From a bacterium 1XD21-70 (GTDB lineage: Bacteria; Bacillota; Clostridia; Lachnospirales; Lachnospiraceae), in the NCBI GenBank assembly GCA_003669055.1, contig RAYB01000017.1, forward strand, positions 29,511 to 93,510: a stretch of 64,000 bases of DNA. The letters are read 5' to 3'. The translations under genes and the position numbers were made by a program. Positions 1 through 9,882 of the stretch are shown here, piece by piece. Every line of letters begins with the position of its first letter. The first letter of the stretch is position 1. The notes under the pieces were generated by a model. That model saw nothing but the letters and a program-made list of their open reading frames with translations, searched no databases and had not been told where the DNA came from.

Positions 1-478
1 CTTTCGTGATCGCTTTGTTCCCCAGCCCTTTCGTCTGCCCGTAAATCGGCTGCAGGGAATGAACCTTCCCTTCATAAGCCTCCTGGGTGCAGACCTCCGG
101 CTGCTCCATTGACAGGCGGCTTCCCTTTTTTACCACCCGCCCCCGGAACAAAAGCACCCGGCCCATCTGCAAAGACGCCCGCAGATAAGGCATGTTGAAC
201 CAGGTCAGCTGCAGGCTGCCGGTCAAATCCTTTACCACGGTCACTGTTACCTGCATATTCTGGAACCGGCGCACGGTTGCCGTCTTTAGCAGCTGGCCGC
301 AGACCGTGCAGACCGTGCCCTCCTTTACCTGGCCGATGGCAACCGGCGGTTCATACGCGTCATAAGCCCGCGGATAATTATGAAGAAGGTCGTCCACCGT
401 CTCCACTCCCAGACGCCCAAAAAGCCCGCCGGTCTTTTCTCCGATTCCTTTTAAGCTAGTCACTGGTTCCTGGTTCAT
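1..478 (-). CDS. recG: ATP-dependent DNA helicase RecG, N-terminal part (cut by window edge)
   Basis: RecG is a superfamily 2 helicase that remodels stalled replication forks and Holliday junctions. Only the first 159 residues are visible; the gene runs off the left edge. They show the N-terminal helix-hairpin segment with GIGEKTGGLFGRLGVETVDDLL near residues 11-30, followed by the OB-fold wedge domain (VCGQLLKTATVRRFQNMQV, then LTWFNMPYLRASL). The ATG at 478 is preceded by GGAGGAAAGAAA, a good ribosome binding site. It lies about 108 bp downstream of fakA on the same strand, and the fakA-recG order is common in Firmicutes. The helicase motifs lie outside the window, so integrity cannot be judged. 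Confidence 0.93.
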   Translation of the reverse strand, partial: MNQEPVTSLKGIGEKTGGLFGRLGVETVDDLLHNYPRAYDAYEPPVAIGQVKEGTVCTVCGQLLKTATVRRFQNMQVTVTVVKDLTGSLQLTWFNMPYLRASLQMGRVLLFRGRVVKKGSRLSMEQPEVCTQEAYEGKVHSLQPIYGQTKGLGNKAITK

Positions 479-545
479 TTTCTTTCCTCCACGCCTTATG
501 TAACAGCTTTGCAGCTTAGGGCAGGATCCGCCTATAACAGAAACC

Positions 546-568
546 GCACCGGCGCCAACCGCCGGTGC
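546..568 (-). terminator. Hairpin between fakA and recG
   Basis: A perfect 8-bp inverted repeat (GCACCGGC / GCCGGTGC, 7-nt loop) lies 18 bp past the fakA stop. On the minus strand it is followed by GGTTTCTG rather than a clean U-run, so it may be an attenuator or mRNA-stabilising stem rather than a full terminator. Confidence 0.4.
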
Positions 569-585
569 AGCCATGGTTCCTGCCT

Positions 586-2337
586 TTATTCCGCAGACAT
601 CAGATAATAATAGATCGGCTGGCCGCCGTCATGCAGCTCTACCTCGCATTTTGGGCATGCCTCCTGCGCCATGGCGAACACCCGTTCGGCCTCCTCCGGC
701 TTCACATCGCTGCCATAATAGATGCTGACCAGTTCCGAATCCTCATCCACCATCGCCTTCAGCGTATCGATCGCTGTCCCCTCAATACTGGTTCCCACTG
801 CCAGCATCCCCTGGTCACCGATTCCCATGATATCTCCCTGGTGAATCTCCATGCCGTCGATCTGGGTGCTGCGCACGGCATACGTAACCTGCCCTGTTTT
901 GATCCTCCCCATCTCCTCTGTCATGGCCTTAAGGTTCTCCTCGGCTGAAAGTTCCGGGATAAAATTGATCAGTGCCGTGATCCCTTGGGGAACTGTCTTC
1001 GACGGCACTACAATGATCTCCTTATCCTCTGACAGATACTTCGCCTGCTCCGCTGCCAGAATGATATTTTTATTGTTCGGCAGGATAAAGATCTTATCGG
1101 CATTCACCTGGTCAACCGCATTCAGCATATCCTCCGTGCTGGGGTTCATCGTCTGCCCGCCCTCAATCAGGTAATCCGCACCGATCCCCCGGAAAATCTC
1201 TCCCATCCCGTCTCCGATGGACACTGCGATAAAGCCATAAGGTTTTCTGGGTTCCTGGCTGTTTACCGGTGCCTCTTCCCTGCCCGGCGTCTTGACCTTT
1301 GCCCGGGCAGCTTCCCGCTGCTCCTCTGCCAGCTTCTCCGAATTCTGGATCAGCCGCTCCTGGTGCTCCTCCCGCATATTGTCAATCTTCATCCGGGACA
1401 GGGAGCCGTAGGAGAGCGCCCGCTGGATCGCGAGCCCCGGGTCATTGGTATGCACATGGACTTTTACCACATCGTCATCGGAAACCACAACCAGGGAATC
1501 CCCTATGGATTCCAGGTATGCCTTAAACTCCTGCTCGGTTTCCTCATCATACTGCTTTTCTATGTTAATGATAAACTCGGTACAGTAGCCAAAACGGATG
1601 TCGGAGGTGTCTAACTCCGATACGTCCACACTGCCCGGCGCCGCATGGCTGCCCATGTCTTTTGCACCTGCACCGGACGGCTCCCCGGCCATTCGCCCGG
1701 CTTTTGGCCAGTCCACCGCCTTGCCTAAGAGGCCTTCCATGGCGCCCTTCATCACCTGCATCAGCCCCTGCCCGCCCGAATCCACCACCCCGGCCTGCTT
1801 TAGCACCGGCAGCATCTCCGGTGTCTGGCTCAGCACCAGGTCGCCGTGCGCGATAACCTCCCTGGCAAATTCCTCCACATCCCCGGTCTTCTCCGCCATC
1901 TCCACTGCCTTGTCCGCCATGCCCCTGGCCACCGTAAGGATCGTGCCCTCTTTCGGCTTCATCACCGCCTTATATGCCGTCTCTGTTCCGCGCACAAAGG
2001 CACGGGAAAGCGTCGGCACATCCACGGTCTTTTGCGTTTTGATCTCCTTGGTAAACCCCCTAAACAGCTGGGATAAGATGACACCGGAATTCCCCCTCGC
2101 CCCCCGCAGGGAACCGGAGGAAATAGCCCTGGCAAGTGTCTCCATCGTCGGTTCTTCCAGCGCGGCCACCTCCCTCGCGGCGGCCATGATCGTCATCGTC
2201 ATATTTGTCCCCGTATCTCCGTCCGGAACCGGAAATACATTCAGTTCATTAATCCACTCCTTTTTCTCTTCCAATCCCTGGGCGCCCGCCAGAAATGCCT
2301 GTTTCATCAGCGGGGCATCGATTTCTCGTATATTCAC
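586..2337 (-). CDS. fakA: Fatty-acid kinase FakA-like protein (DAK2 + DegV-like C-terminal domains)
   Basis: 583 residues, the usual length for FakA/YloV. FakA binds ATP and phosphorylates fatty acids held by a FakB (DegV) partner, feeding exogenous fatty acids into phospholipid synthesis. The N-terminal DAK2 kinase domain has the nucleotide and metal site NVFPVPDGDTGTNM at residues 33-46 (Asp39 and Asp41) and SGSLRGARGNSGVILSQ at about 74-90. A variable linker follows, then the FakA C-terminal domain from about residue 367 (YGFIAVSIGDGMGEIFRGIGAD). The start is GTG at 2337, preceded by AAGGAGG with 8-nt spacing. It sits 13 bp after the Asp23-family gene, the classic yloU-yloV pair. The lipid substrate is inferred from the family; no fakB is seen here. 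Confidence 0.9.
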   Translation of the reverse strand: MNIREIDAPLMKQAFLAGAQGLEEKKEWINELNVFPVPDGDTGTNMTMTIMAAAREVAALEEPTMETLARAISSGSLRGARGNSGVILSQLFRGFTKEIKTQKTVDVPTLSRAFVRGTETAYKAVMKPKEGTILTVARGMADKAVEMAEKTGDVEEFAREVIAHGDLVLSQTPEMLPVLKQAGVVDSGGQGLMQVMKGAMEGLLGKAVDWPKAGRMAGEPSGAGAKDMGSHAAPGSVDVSELDTSDIRFGYCTEFIINIEKQYDEETEQEFKAYLESIGDSLVVVSDDDVVKVHVHTNDPGLAIQRALSYGSLSRMKIDNMREEHQERLIQNSEKLAEEQREAARAKVKTPGREEAPVNSQEPRKPYGFIAVSIGDGMGEIFRGIGADYLIEGGQTMNPSTEDMLNAVDQVNADKIFILPNNKNIILAAEQAKYLSEDKEIIVVPSKTVPQGITALINFIPELSAEENLKAMTEEMGRIKTGQVTYAVRSTQIDGMEIHQGDIMGIGDQGMLAVGTSIEGTAIDTLKAMVDEDSELVSIYYGSDVKPEEAERVFAMAQEACPKCEVELHDGGQPIYYYLMSAE

Positions 2338-2350
2338 CGGTAGGTCCTCC

Positions 2351-2707
2351 TTAATCTATCACTCGTACACCTTCTACATAGATATTGATATTGTCAACAT
2401 CCATGCCGGTGAATTCTTCTACTTTATATTTTACATTGGCAATCAGGTTGTCCGCTACCGCACAGATACTGACGCCGTATGCCACAATCACATGAAATTC
2501 CAGGCTGATATGGCTGTCTTCCACCTTGACATGGATTCCCTTTGTCAGGCTCTCCCGCTTTAAAAGCTTGACCAGGCCATCCTTCATGCTGACTGCCGCC
2601 ATCCCGACGATCCCGAAGCACTCTACTGCCGTCATACCGGCATACAGGGCAATCACCTCAGAACTGATCCGGATTTCCCCCAGCTTATTATTGATGCGTC
2701 CTTTCAT
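2351..2707 (-). CDS. Asp23/Gls24 family envelope stress protein (YloU-like)
   Basis: 118 residues beginning MKGRINNKLGEIRISSEVIA. The whole protein matches the Asp23/Gls24 (DUF322) fold: a short beta-rich N-terminus with ISSEVIALYAGMTAVECFGIVGM, then LEFHVIVAYGVSICAVADNL and a C-terminus with VEEFTGMDVDNINIYVEGVRV. Family members are small, abundant, membrane-associated proteins linked to cell-envelope stress; the molecular role is unclear. I chose the ATG at 2707 because GGAGGGG lies 4 nt upstream; the frame stays open for another 79 codons upstream but that extension has no domain character. It is the first gene of the fakA operon. Confidence 0.88.
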   Translation of the reverse strand: MKGRINNKLGEIRISSEVIALYAGMTAVECFGIVGMAAVSMKDGLVKLLKRESLTKGIHVKVEDSHISLEFHVIVAYGVSICAVADNLIANVKYKVEEFTGMDVDNINIYVEGVRVID

Positions 2708-2783
2708 GAAACCCCTCCATTCGCATTTACTATTTGCACATAGCTTTTCCTTCTCTTTATCGATTATTTTATTTATTATTTTC

Positions 2784-2811
2784 ATTATACCATTTTTCCC
2801 GGAAACCACAA
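2784..2811 (-). promoter_or_regulatory. Candidate promoter for the asp23-fakA operon
   Basis: On the minus strand TTGTGG (2806-2811) and TATAAT (2784-2789) are separated by 16 bp, about 75 bp upstream of the Asp23-family start. Confidence 0.5.
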
Positions 2812-2914
2812 CCGGAATTTTTTTCACCCGGGATCCTGCCGTTTTTTGTTTCTGGGAATTCTCCCATTCTGCCGCCAGCCAGCAGCCCAAAATGGCAGCT
2901 GTCCCAGTTTTTTC

Positions 2915-2950
2915 AAAAAAAGGGCGCCTATGCCCCACGCACAAACGCCC
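2915..2950 (-). terminator. Probable rho-independent terminator of the amino-acid ABC operon
   Basis: Just past the ATPase stop codon, the minus strand has GGGCG (2946-2950) pairing with CGCCC (2922-2926) around a long loop, followed by a run of seven T and then more T. The 5-bp stem is short. Confidence 0.5.
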
Positions 2951-2956
2951 GTCCTC

Positions 2957-3680
<724 letters not shown>

Positions 3681-3691
<11 letters not shown>

Positions 3692-4361
3692 AGGACACCT
3701 TCCTCTCCACCAGCACTGCCACCTTGGAAAGCACCGTACATACCACCAGATAGAAAGCGGCAACCACCAGCCAGATCGCCATCACCCGCGAAGCCGAGTT
3801 CGCCGCGATGATCTTGCCGTTCTGTGTCAGTTCCCGGATCCCGATGACTGAAATCAGGGAGGTGTCCTTCATGGAAATGATAAACTGGTTGATGATGGAC
3901 GGCAGCATGGTGCGGAATGCCTGCGGCAGGATCACCTTGCCCATTGCCTTGCCATAAGGCAGCCCCAGGCTGCGTGCGGCTTCCATCTGGCCCTTGTCCA
4001 CTGCCTCAATCCCGCCGCGGATGATCTCCGCCATATAAGCGCCGGCGTTTAAACTCAATGTCACTGCACCCGCCGTAAAATTGCCGCCGATGTCCCCCCA
4101 GGAGAACCCATAGGGGCGCAGCACCTGGCTCAGCCCGTAGAAGATAATCATCACCTGTACCATCAGCGGGGTCCCCCGGATGATATCAATATAAAGGTTG
4201 GCAACCATCTTAAGCGGGGTGATCCCTGATACCTTAAAAAGCCCGAAAATCACCCCCAGGACTGTCGCACAGACCAGCGAAATTGCAGTCAGCTTCACTG
4301 TCTCCCCCAGCGCTACGCAGAAAGAAGGAAAATATTGTACAAGCACCTCGATAAAAACCAT
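3681..4361 (-). CDS. Polar amino acid ABC transporter permease (HisM/GlnP type)
   Basis: 226 residues with an N-terminal periplasm-facing segment and several hydrophobic helices (for example [20 protein letters not shown] and [20 protein letters not shown]). The membrane-domain coupling loop [22 protein letters not shown] is the EAA motif that contacts the ATPase. The sequence [16 protein letters not shown] is typical of the HEQRo/amino-acid permease family. A single permease gene suggests a homodimeric channel. It starts at ATG 4361 after AAGGGTGA, 46 bp downstream of the binding-protein gene, in the order binding protein, permease, ATPase. Substrate cannot be assigned from sequence alone. 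Confidence 0.92.
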
Positions 4362-4407
4362 TTTACCATCACCCTTTTTCTATATCATTTGGCAAAAACC
4401 GGATCCT

Positions 4408-5271
4408 TTATTTGGAAATATAGGTATTCAGGATCTCGTCATACTTACCGCTGTCCTTCATGTTCTTAAGCCCGGCATCAAACATCTCCAGCAATTCGGT
4501 GTTCTGCCCCTTCAGCACTGCAAAACCGTAAGAATTGCCATGCTCCATCTCCAGCGGCATCTTGAAGGCCGTACCACGGGAAATCTCATAGCCGAGCACC
4601 GGGTAGTCCTCAAAACAGGCTACGGAATTGCCGGCCAGCACATCCTGGTACATGCTGGAGGAATCCTCAAACTGCATGATGGTAAAGCCGTACTGATCCG
4701 CAATCGACTCCGCGAAGGTGCAGCCTTCCGTGCCGATTTTGGCAGCCACCGTCTTGCCGTTTAAATCCTCGTAAGAAGCAATGTCAGAATCTGCATTCAC
4801 AGCCATGCCCACCCCGGAATCATAATACGGCTCGGAAAAGTCATATTTTTCCTTCCTGGCGTCGGTGATGGACATTCCGGCAATCACCGCATCATATTCA
4901 CCGGCCTCTAATCCCGTCGTCGCAGCGGAAAAGCCTGCCACTACCAGTTCATACTCAAAGCCCTGGTCTTTTGCAATCTCCTTTAGCAGATCCAAATCAA
5001 TCCCTACCATCTCGCCCTTGTCGTTCTCAAACTCAAAGGGGGCAAAGGTCGTGTCGGTGGCAATCTTATATACCTTATCTGCACCGGCTGCCTCGCTCTC
5101 TGCCGCCTCGCTGCCCTCGGCAGCCTCCGTATCCTCAGCCTCTTCTGCTGCCTTTGTATCCGCAGCTGTGGTAGCTGCAGCCGTCGTATCTTTCGTACTG
5201 CTGCCCCCGCAGGCACTCAAAGATGCTGCCATCAGGGCTGCCATGGTTAATGCAATCACTTTCTTCTTCAT
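4408..5271 (-). CDS. Amino acid ABC transporter substrate-binding lipoprotein
   Basis: 287 residues. The N-terminus is a lipoprotein signal peptide (MKKKVIALTMAALMAASLSACG) with the lipobox LSAC and Cys21 as lipidation site. A linker rich in Thr, Ala and Glu follows (residues about 22-68). The mature domain is a type-2 periplasmic binding protein of SBP family 3: KVYKIATDTTFAPFEFENDK, VGIDLDLLKEIAKDQGFEYELV, then GEYDAVIAGMSITDARKEKYDFSEPYY. It captures an amino acid outside the membrane and hands it to the permease. RBS GGAGG lies 8 nt before the start, and a strong promoter lies 99-127 bp upstream. The Ala/Thr/Glu linker is longer than usual but common in clostridial lipoproteins. Confidence 0.93.
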   Translation of the reverse strand: MKKKVIALTMAALMAASLSACGGSSTKDTTAAATTAADTKAAEEAEDTEAAEGSEAAESEAAGADKVYKIATDTTFAPFEFENDKGEMVGIDLDLLKEIAKDQGFEYELVVAGFSAATTGLEAGEYDAVIAGMSITDARKEKYDFSEPYYDSGVGMAVNADSDIASYEDLNGKTVAAKIGTEGCTFAESIADQYGFTIMQFEDSSSMYQDVLAGNSVACFEDYPVLGYEISRGTAFKMPLEMEHGNSYGFAVLKGQNTELLEMFDAGLKNMKDSGKYDEILNTYISK

Positions 5272-5369
5272 AATTATTCCTCCTCATAAAATAATTGGAA
5301 TACAAAAAGGACAACGCAAACAGAAGCGATGTCCCCTTTGACCACTGGCTCGCATAAGCCATGGTAACG

Positions 5370-5398
5370 ATTTTAGCACAACTCCTTGCCAAAGTCAA
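5370..5398 (-). promoter_or_regulatory. Promoter of the amino-acid ABC transporter operon
   Basis: Minus strand TTGACT (5393-5398), 17-bp spacer, TAAAAT (5370-5375). It reads into the binding-protein gene with a leader of roughly 90 nt. Confidence 0.75.
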
Positions 5399-5433
5399 GC
5401 AATTGTTATTGGTACAACTAAAACATTGTGATT

Positions 5434-6801
5434 TTAGATCAACCCGATAGCCTCCCGCACATTGCGGACTCCTTGCAGGCGGATGCCCTCCACTTTTTGC
5501 ATCCGCTCCAGGCACACCTGCGGCAGGATGCAGGCCTCAAACCCCAGCTTCACAGCCTCGCGCACCCGCTGTTCTGCCATCGAAACCGCCCGCACCTCGC
5601 CGGAAAGCCCTACTTCCCCGAATATGATGCATTTGGGGTTCACCGGCCGGTCCTTTAAGCTGGAAACCAATGCCAGCACGATCGCGAGGTCAAGCGCAGG
5701 CTCATTCATCCGCACCCCTCCGGCAATATTGACATAGGCATCATAGCGGGACATCTCATAATGGCACCGTTTTTCAAGCACTGCCATCAGCAGGTTTACC
5801 CGGTTATAATCCGTACCTGCCGCCGTCCGCCTGGCCATGCCGAAATTTGTCTGTGCCACCAGGGCCTGCACCTCGAGAAGGATCGGCCTCGTCCCCTCAA
5901 TCGAACAAGCCACCACTGCTCCGGAAGCTTCCTCCGGGCGGCCGCTCAGCAAATATTCCGAGGGGTTCTCCACCTCCATAAGCCCTTGCTCCCTCATCTC
6001 AAATACACCGATCTCATTCGTGGAGCCGAAACGGTTTTTGACGCCCCGCAGGATCCGGTAGGATGCATTGCGTTCGCCCTCGAAATAAAGTACCGTATCC
6101 ACCATATGCTCAAGTACCCTAGGGCCTGCCACCACCCCCTCCTTGGTCACATGCCCCACAATGAACACCGATACCCCCATGCCCTTTGCGATCTGCAAAA
6201 GGATATTGGTAGATTCCCGCACCTGGCTGACGCTGCCCGGCGCCGAGGATACGTCATCCCGGTACATGGTCTGTATGGAATCAATAACTACAACCTGGGG
6301 GCTCACCTTTTTGATCGCCTCTTCGATATCATCCAGGTTCGTCTCACATAAAAAAAGCAGTTCCCCCCGGATCTCCCCGATGCGGTTCGCCCTCAGCTTA
6401 ATCTGTTTTAACGATTCCTCCCCGGAAATGTACAGCACCTTATGCCCGGCGGACGCCAGTTTTTGGCATACCTGCAAAAGCAGCGTGGACTTGCCGATCC
6501 CCGGATCCCCCCCTACTAAAACCAGGGAGCCGGACACAATGCCGCTCCCCAGTACCCTGTCTAGTTCCCGGTATCCCGTGGATATCCGGTCCTGCTCTTC
6601 GATCGATACATCGGAAAGCTTCACCGGTTCGGATACCTGTTTTATGGTTCCGGATGTGGCGCGCCGGGAATTCTCCTTCTTTGCCACCGGCTCCTCCACC
6701 ATCGTATTCCATGCCCGGCAGGCCGGGCACTGCCCTGCCCATTTTGCGGACTCATAGCCGCACTCCTTGCAGAAAAACGCAGTAGTTTTTGCCTTTGCCA
6801 T
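5434..6801 (-). CDS. radA: DNA repair protein RadA (Sms)
   Basis: 455 residues, full length. RadA is a RecA-like ATPase, and in some bacteria a branch-migrating helicase, acting in recombinational repair. Visible features are the N-terminal C4 zinc finger (Cys11, Cys14, Cys25, Cys28), Walker A GGDPGIGKST at 97-106, the RadA-specific KNRFGS motif near residue 255, and a C-terminal Lon-protease-like domain (GGVRMNEPALDLAIVLALVSS through IIFGEVGLSGEVRAV). Start ATG at 6801. It follows the small conserved gene at 6818 by 16 bp, so it may be cotranscribed with the clpC operon; radA near clpC is a familiar Firmicute arrangement. Confidence 0.96.
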   Translation of the reverse strand: MAKAKTTAFFCKECGYESAKWAGQCPACRAWNTMVEEPVAKKENSRRATSGTIKQVSEPVKLSDVSIEEQDRISTGYRELDRVLGSGIVSGSLVLVGGDPGIGKSTLLLQVCQKLASAGHKVLYISGEESLKQIKLRANRIGEIRGELLFLCETNLDDIEEAIKKVSPQVVVIDSIQTMYRDDVSSAPGSVSQVRESTNILLQIAKGMGVSVFIVGHVTKEGVVAGPRVLEHMVDTVLYFEGERNASYRILRGVKNRFGSTNEIGVFEMREQGLMEVENPSEYLLSGRPEEASGAVVACSIEGTRPILLEVQALVAQTNFGMARRTAAGTDYNRVNLLMAVLEKRCHYEMSRYDAYVNIAGGVRMNEPALDLAIVLALVSSLKDRPVNPKCIIFGEVGLSGEVRAVSMAEQRVREAVKLGFEACILPQVCLERMQKVEGIRLQGVRNVREAIGLI

Positions 6802-6817
6802 ATGTATCCCTGACCTC

Positions 6818-7231
6818 CTAGCGCTTCACCACTTTCACATGGCTCCCCACACCCTCATCCAACTCCACGCTTACTACCAGCTTCCCGCTCATATTGGTCT
6901 TCATGCCTCCTACCGCAGCACCGTCCACAAAAACCTCATAATCGGTATCATCCTCCAGCTGAATCGTGATCTGGGCGTCCTTGTCTCCTTCCACCACAAA
7001 GTCCACCCCGTCGTTGGTCACCATAAAATTCTCCACTGCCGTCCCCGGCACCGACTCATAGACAAACATCCCGTTGCGTTCCAGCTTGGTTATCTCATAA
7101 AAAGTCTTGATTTTATAAGAATCTCCGTCATGCTCGTAATCCTGGAGTTTTGATTTTGCCGATAATTTGTAATTGCCAAAACTGATGGTTCCGTCTGCCT
7201 CCGAACGAATTAAAGATTCCACTACTGGCAT
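6818..7231 (-). CDS. Small conserved protein of unknown function between clpC and radA
   Basis: 137 residues, no signal peptide and no membrane segment. The sequence is predicted to be almost all beta strand, with alternating hydrophobic residues and many Asp, Glu and Thr (ITIQLEDDTDYEVFVDGAA, GKLVVSVELDEGVGSHVKVV). I recall similar short proteins from Lachnospiraceae sometimes labelled endosialidase, but nothing here supports that activity: there are no sialidase Asp boxes. It has a good RBS (AGGAGG, ATG at 7231) and lies between clpC and radA on the same strand, so it is probably part of the stress/repair transcript. Function unknown. Confidence 0.75.
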   Translation of the reverse strand: MPVVESLIRSEADGTISFGNYKLSAKSKLQDYEHDGDSYKIKTFYEITKLERNGMFVYESVPGTAVENFMVTNDGVDFVVEGDKDAQITIQLEDDTDYEVFVDGAAVGGMKTNMSGKLVVSVELDEGVGSHVKVVKR

Positions 7232-7265
7232 ATCTGTTGCCCTCCTGTAAATATGGTGTTGGTAT

Positions 7266-7300
7266 GGGTATACTCAAAGCCCCATACCCTGAGTATACCC
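7266..7300. repeat. Perfect 11-bp inverted repeat between clpC and the downstream gene
   Basis: GGGTATACTCA (7266-7276) and TGAGTATACCC (7290-7300) form a hairpin with a 13-nt loop, 18 bp beyond the clpC stop. No U-run follows on the minus strand, so it is not a canonical terminator. It could be a processing site or mRNA stabiliser, or limit readthrough into the next gene. Confidence 0.6.
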
Positions 7301-7317
7301 CAACCGGCAAAAAAACG

Positions 7318-9783
7318 CTAGTTATTTATGAGTTCCTTTGTAAAAAATTTCAGTTCGTCCCCGTCCACCCCGACAGCCACCTGATCCCCGTCTTTGACCG
7401 TGCCGTCTAAGACCGCCTCTGCCAGTTTGTCCTCTAAATAGTTCTGGATTGCCCTGCGCAGCGGCCTGGCTCCATACTTCTCGTCGTAGCCTTTCTCCAC
7501 CAAAAATGCCCTGGCTTCCTCCTCCACAGAAAGCCGCAGGTTCATCTGGCGCGCCGTCCGCCCCTCGATGCTGCGCAGCATGATGGATACAATCTGTCCC
7601 ATATGCTCCTGGTTCAGCGGGTGGAAAACCATGACTTCATCGATACGGTTTAAAAATTCCGGTTTAAACAGCCGCTTCACTTCCTCCATCACCCGGCTCT
7701 TCATCTGCTTGTAGCGCTCTTCCTCACTCTCCTGGGAAGTAAAGCCTAAACGTTTGGGCGACAGGATGCTCTGTGCCCCCGCATTGGATGTCATGATCAG
7801 CACCGTATTTTTAAAATCGATCCTGCGCCCCTGGGCATCGGTAATATGGCCGTCATCCAACACCTGCAGCAGGATATTGAACACATCAGGATGGGCTTTT
7901 TCAATCTCGTCAAACAGGATCACCGAATAGGGGTTGCGCTTCACCTTCTCACTAAGCTGCCCGCCCTCATCATAGCCTACATACCCTGGCGGGGAGCCGA
8001 TCATCCGCGATACGCTGTGTTTTTCCATGTATTCTGACATATCAACCCGGATCAGTGCATTCTCCGTGCCGAACATCGCCTCCGCTAAGGCTTTGCACAA
8101 TTCAGTCTTGCCCACGCCGGTAGGTCCGAGGAATAAAAACGACCCGATCGGGCGTTTGGGATCCTTCAGGCCGACCCGCCCGCGCCGGATTGCCTTAGAC
8201 ACGGCGGCCACGGCCTCATCCTGGCCTACTACCCGTTCATGCAGGATCCCTTCCAGTTTTTTGAGACGTTCCGTCTCTCCCTCTTCCAATTTGCGCACCG
8301 GGATTTTCGTCCAGCCGGAGACCACATCGGCAATCTGCCCTTCATCCACCAGCAGCTTGCGGCTGTTCTTCTCCTTTTGCCACTTCCCACGCACCTTCTC
8401 AATCTTTTCGCGCTTTTTTTCCTGCCTGCGCTTGATATCTCCCGCCTTTTCATAAGCCTCAGCCTTAATGGCGGCTTCCTTCTGCTGCTCCAGGTTCTCG
8501 ATATCCTGTTCCAGCTGCTTAATCTCAGTCGGCTCCACATAAGTCGTTAAGCGTACCTTTGATGAGGCCTCGTCAATCAAGTCTATGGCCTTGTCCGGCA
8601 GGAAACGGTCGTTGATGTAGCGGGAGGACAAGCGCACGGCCGCCGTCAGCGCATCATCGGTAATCGTCACCTTGTGATGCTCCTCGTAGCGCGGCCGCAG
8701 CCCTTTTAATATGCTGACGGATTCCTCTTCCCCCGGTTCCTCCACCGTCACCGGCTGGAACCGCCTCTCCAGGGCGGCATCCTTTTCGATATATTTGCGG
8801 TACTCATCGATCGTGGTAGCGCCCACTAACTGGATCTCCCCCCGTGCCAGGGATGGCTTTAGTATATTGGAGGCATCTATGGCTCCCTCGGCGCCGCCGG
8901 CTCCGATGATCGTGTGGATCTCATCGATAAACAGAAGAACCTCCCCGTCCTCTTTCACCTCGGACAGTACCCGCTTGATCCGTTCCTCGAATTCGCCCCG
9001 GTATTTGGAACCGGCCACCATGCCGGACAAATCCAGCGTCAGTACCCGTTTGCGGGCAATGGTTTCCGGAATGTCGCCGGAAACGATCATCTGGGCCAAG
9101 CCTTCCACCACTGCGGTCTTGCCTACCCCCGGCTCCCCGATCAGGCAGGGGTTGTTCTTGGTACGCCGGCTCAAAATCTGGATCACCCGGCGGATCTCCT
9201 GTTCCCGCCCGATGACCGGGTCTAACTTCCCCTCCCTGGCCAGTGCCGTCAGATCCCTGCTGTAATTATTCAAGGTAGGCGTATTGCTTTTTCCGCGTGC
9301 CCCCCGGCCCGCCTGCAGCTCGTCCCGGTTTGACGGTGCATCCTCCCCCATGGCAGACAGGATCTCAACATATAATTTCTGGACACTCACCCCGATTGTG
9401 TTCAGAAGGCGCGCCGCCACGCAGTCGCTCTCCCGGATCATGGCAATCAAAAGGTGCTCCGTCCCAATCAGCGGAGCCTTAAACCGCACCGCCTCCCGGT
9501 AGCTGTTCTCCAGCACACGCCGGGCGCTTGGCGTATAGGTGCTCCTCTCTGCTAACCCCACCGGCTGGTTGGGTGAAATCAGCTGGCTGACCAGTTCTGT
9601 CACTTTGTCAGCCTTCACGCCGCAGTCGGACAGCACCTTTGCCGCCACGCCGCTCCCCTCCTGCAAAAGGCCGATCAGCAGATGCTCCGTCCCCACATAG
9701 CCATGCTCTAACTGCTGCGCCGCATCCACAGCTAAGCTGATTGCCTCCTTTGCCTGTTCTGTAAACCTGTCTATCATCGCCAA
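7318..9783 (-). CDS. clpC: ATP-dependent Clp protease ATPase subunit ClpC
   Basis: 821 residues. ClpC is the AAA+ unfoldase that feeds substrates, including arginine-phosphorylated proteins, to ClpP. Two Clp-N repeats occupy residues 1-145, each keeping the GTEH motif whose Glu binds phospho-arginine in Bacillus subtilis ClpC (known there as Glu32 and Glu106). AAA-1 has Walker A GEPGVGKT and Walker [10 protein letters not shown]; the middle domain carries a UVR-like coiled coil ([20 protein letters not shown]); AAA-2 has GPTGVGKT and [15 protein letters not shown]; the C-terminal domain contains [10 protein letters not shown]. It lies 99 bp downstream of mcsB. Everything needed for pArg recognition looks intact even though the kinase McsB is degenerate. 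Confidence 0.97.
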   Translation of the reverse strand: MAMIDRFTEQAKEAISLAVDAAQQLEHGYVGTEHLLIGLLQEGSGVAAKVLSDCGVKADKVTELVSQLISPNQPVGLAERSTYTPSARRVLENSYREAVRFKAPLIGTEHLLIAMIRESDCVAARLLNTIGVSVQKLYVEILSAMGEDAPSNRDELQAGRGARGKSNTPTLNNYSRDLTALAREGKLDPVIGREQEIRRVIQILSRRTKNNPCLIGEPGVGKTAVVEGLAQMIVSGDIPETIARKRVLTLDLSGMVAGSKYRGEFEERIKRVLSEVKEDGEVLLFIDEIHTIIGAGGAEGAIDASNILKPSLARGEIQLVGATTIDEYRKYIEKDAALERRFQPVTVEEPGEEESVSILKGLRPRYEEHHKVTITDDALTAAVRLSSRYINDRFLPDKAIDLIDEASSKVRLTTYVEPTEIKQLEQDIENLEQQKEAAIKAEAYEKAGDIKRRQEKKREKIEKVRGKWQKEKNSRKLLVDEGQIADVVSGWTKIPVRKLEEGETERLKKLEGILHERVVGQDEAVAAVSKAIRRGRVGLKDPKRPIGSFLFLGPTGVGKTELCKALAEAMFGTENALIRVDMSEYMEKHSVSRMIGSPPGYVGYDEGGQLSEKVKRNPYSVILFDEIEKAHPDVFNILLQVLDDGHITDAQGRRIDFKNTVLIMTSNAGAQSILSPKRLGFTSQESEEERYKQMKSRVMEEVKRLFKPEFLNRIDEVMVFHPLNQEHMGQIVSIMLRSIEGRTARQMNLRLSVEEEARAFLVEKGYDEKYGARPLRRAIQNYLEDKLAEAVLDGTVKDGDQVAVGVDGDELKFFTKELINN

Positions 9784-9882
9784 TTTACATCCTCCTGATC
9801 TGTTTTTCGGTCATGGCCCAGGTATCCTGGGCCGCCTATATCTGTCCTGGGCTTTGCCAAAACACGGATGGCAGCACCGCTG

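Noticed and set aside
1598..2563. Long plus-strand open frame opposite fakA and the Asp23 gene
   Set aside because: Ser/Pro-rich translation without family resemblance, crosses two well-supported genes and an intergenic gap; a shadow of GC-rich codons.
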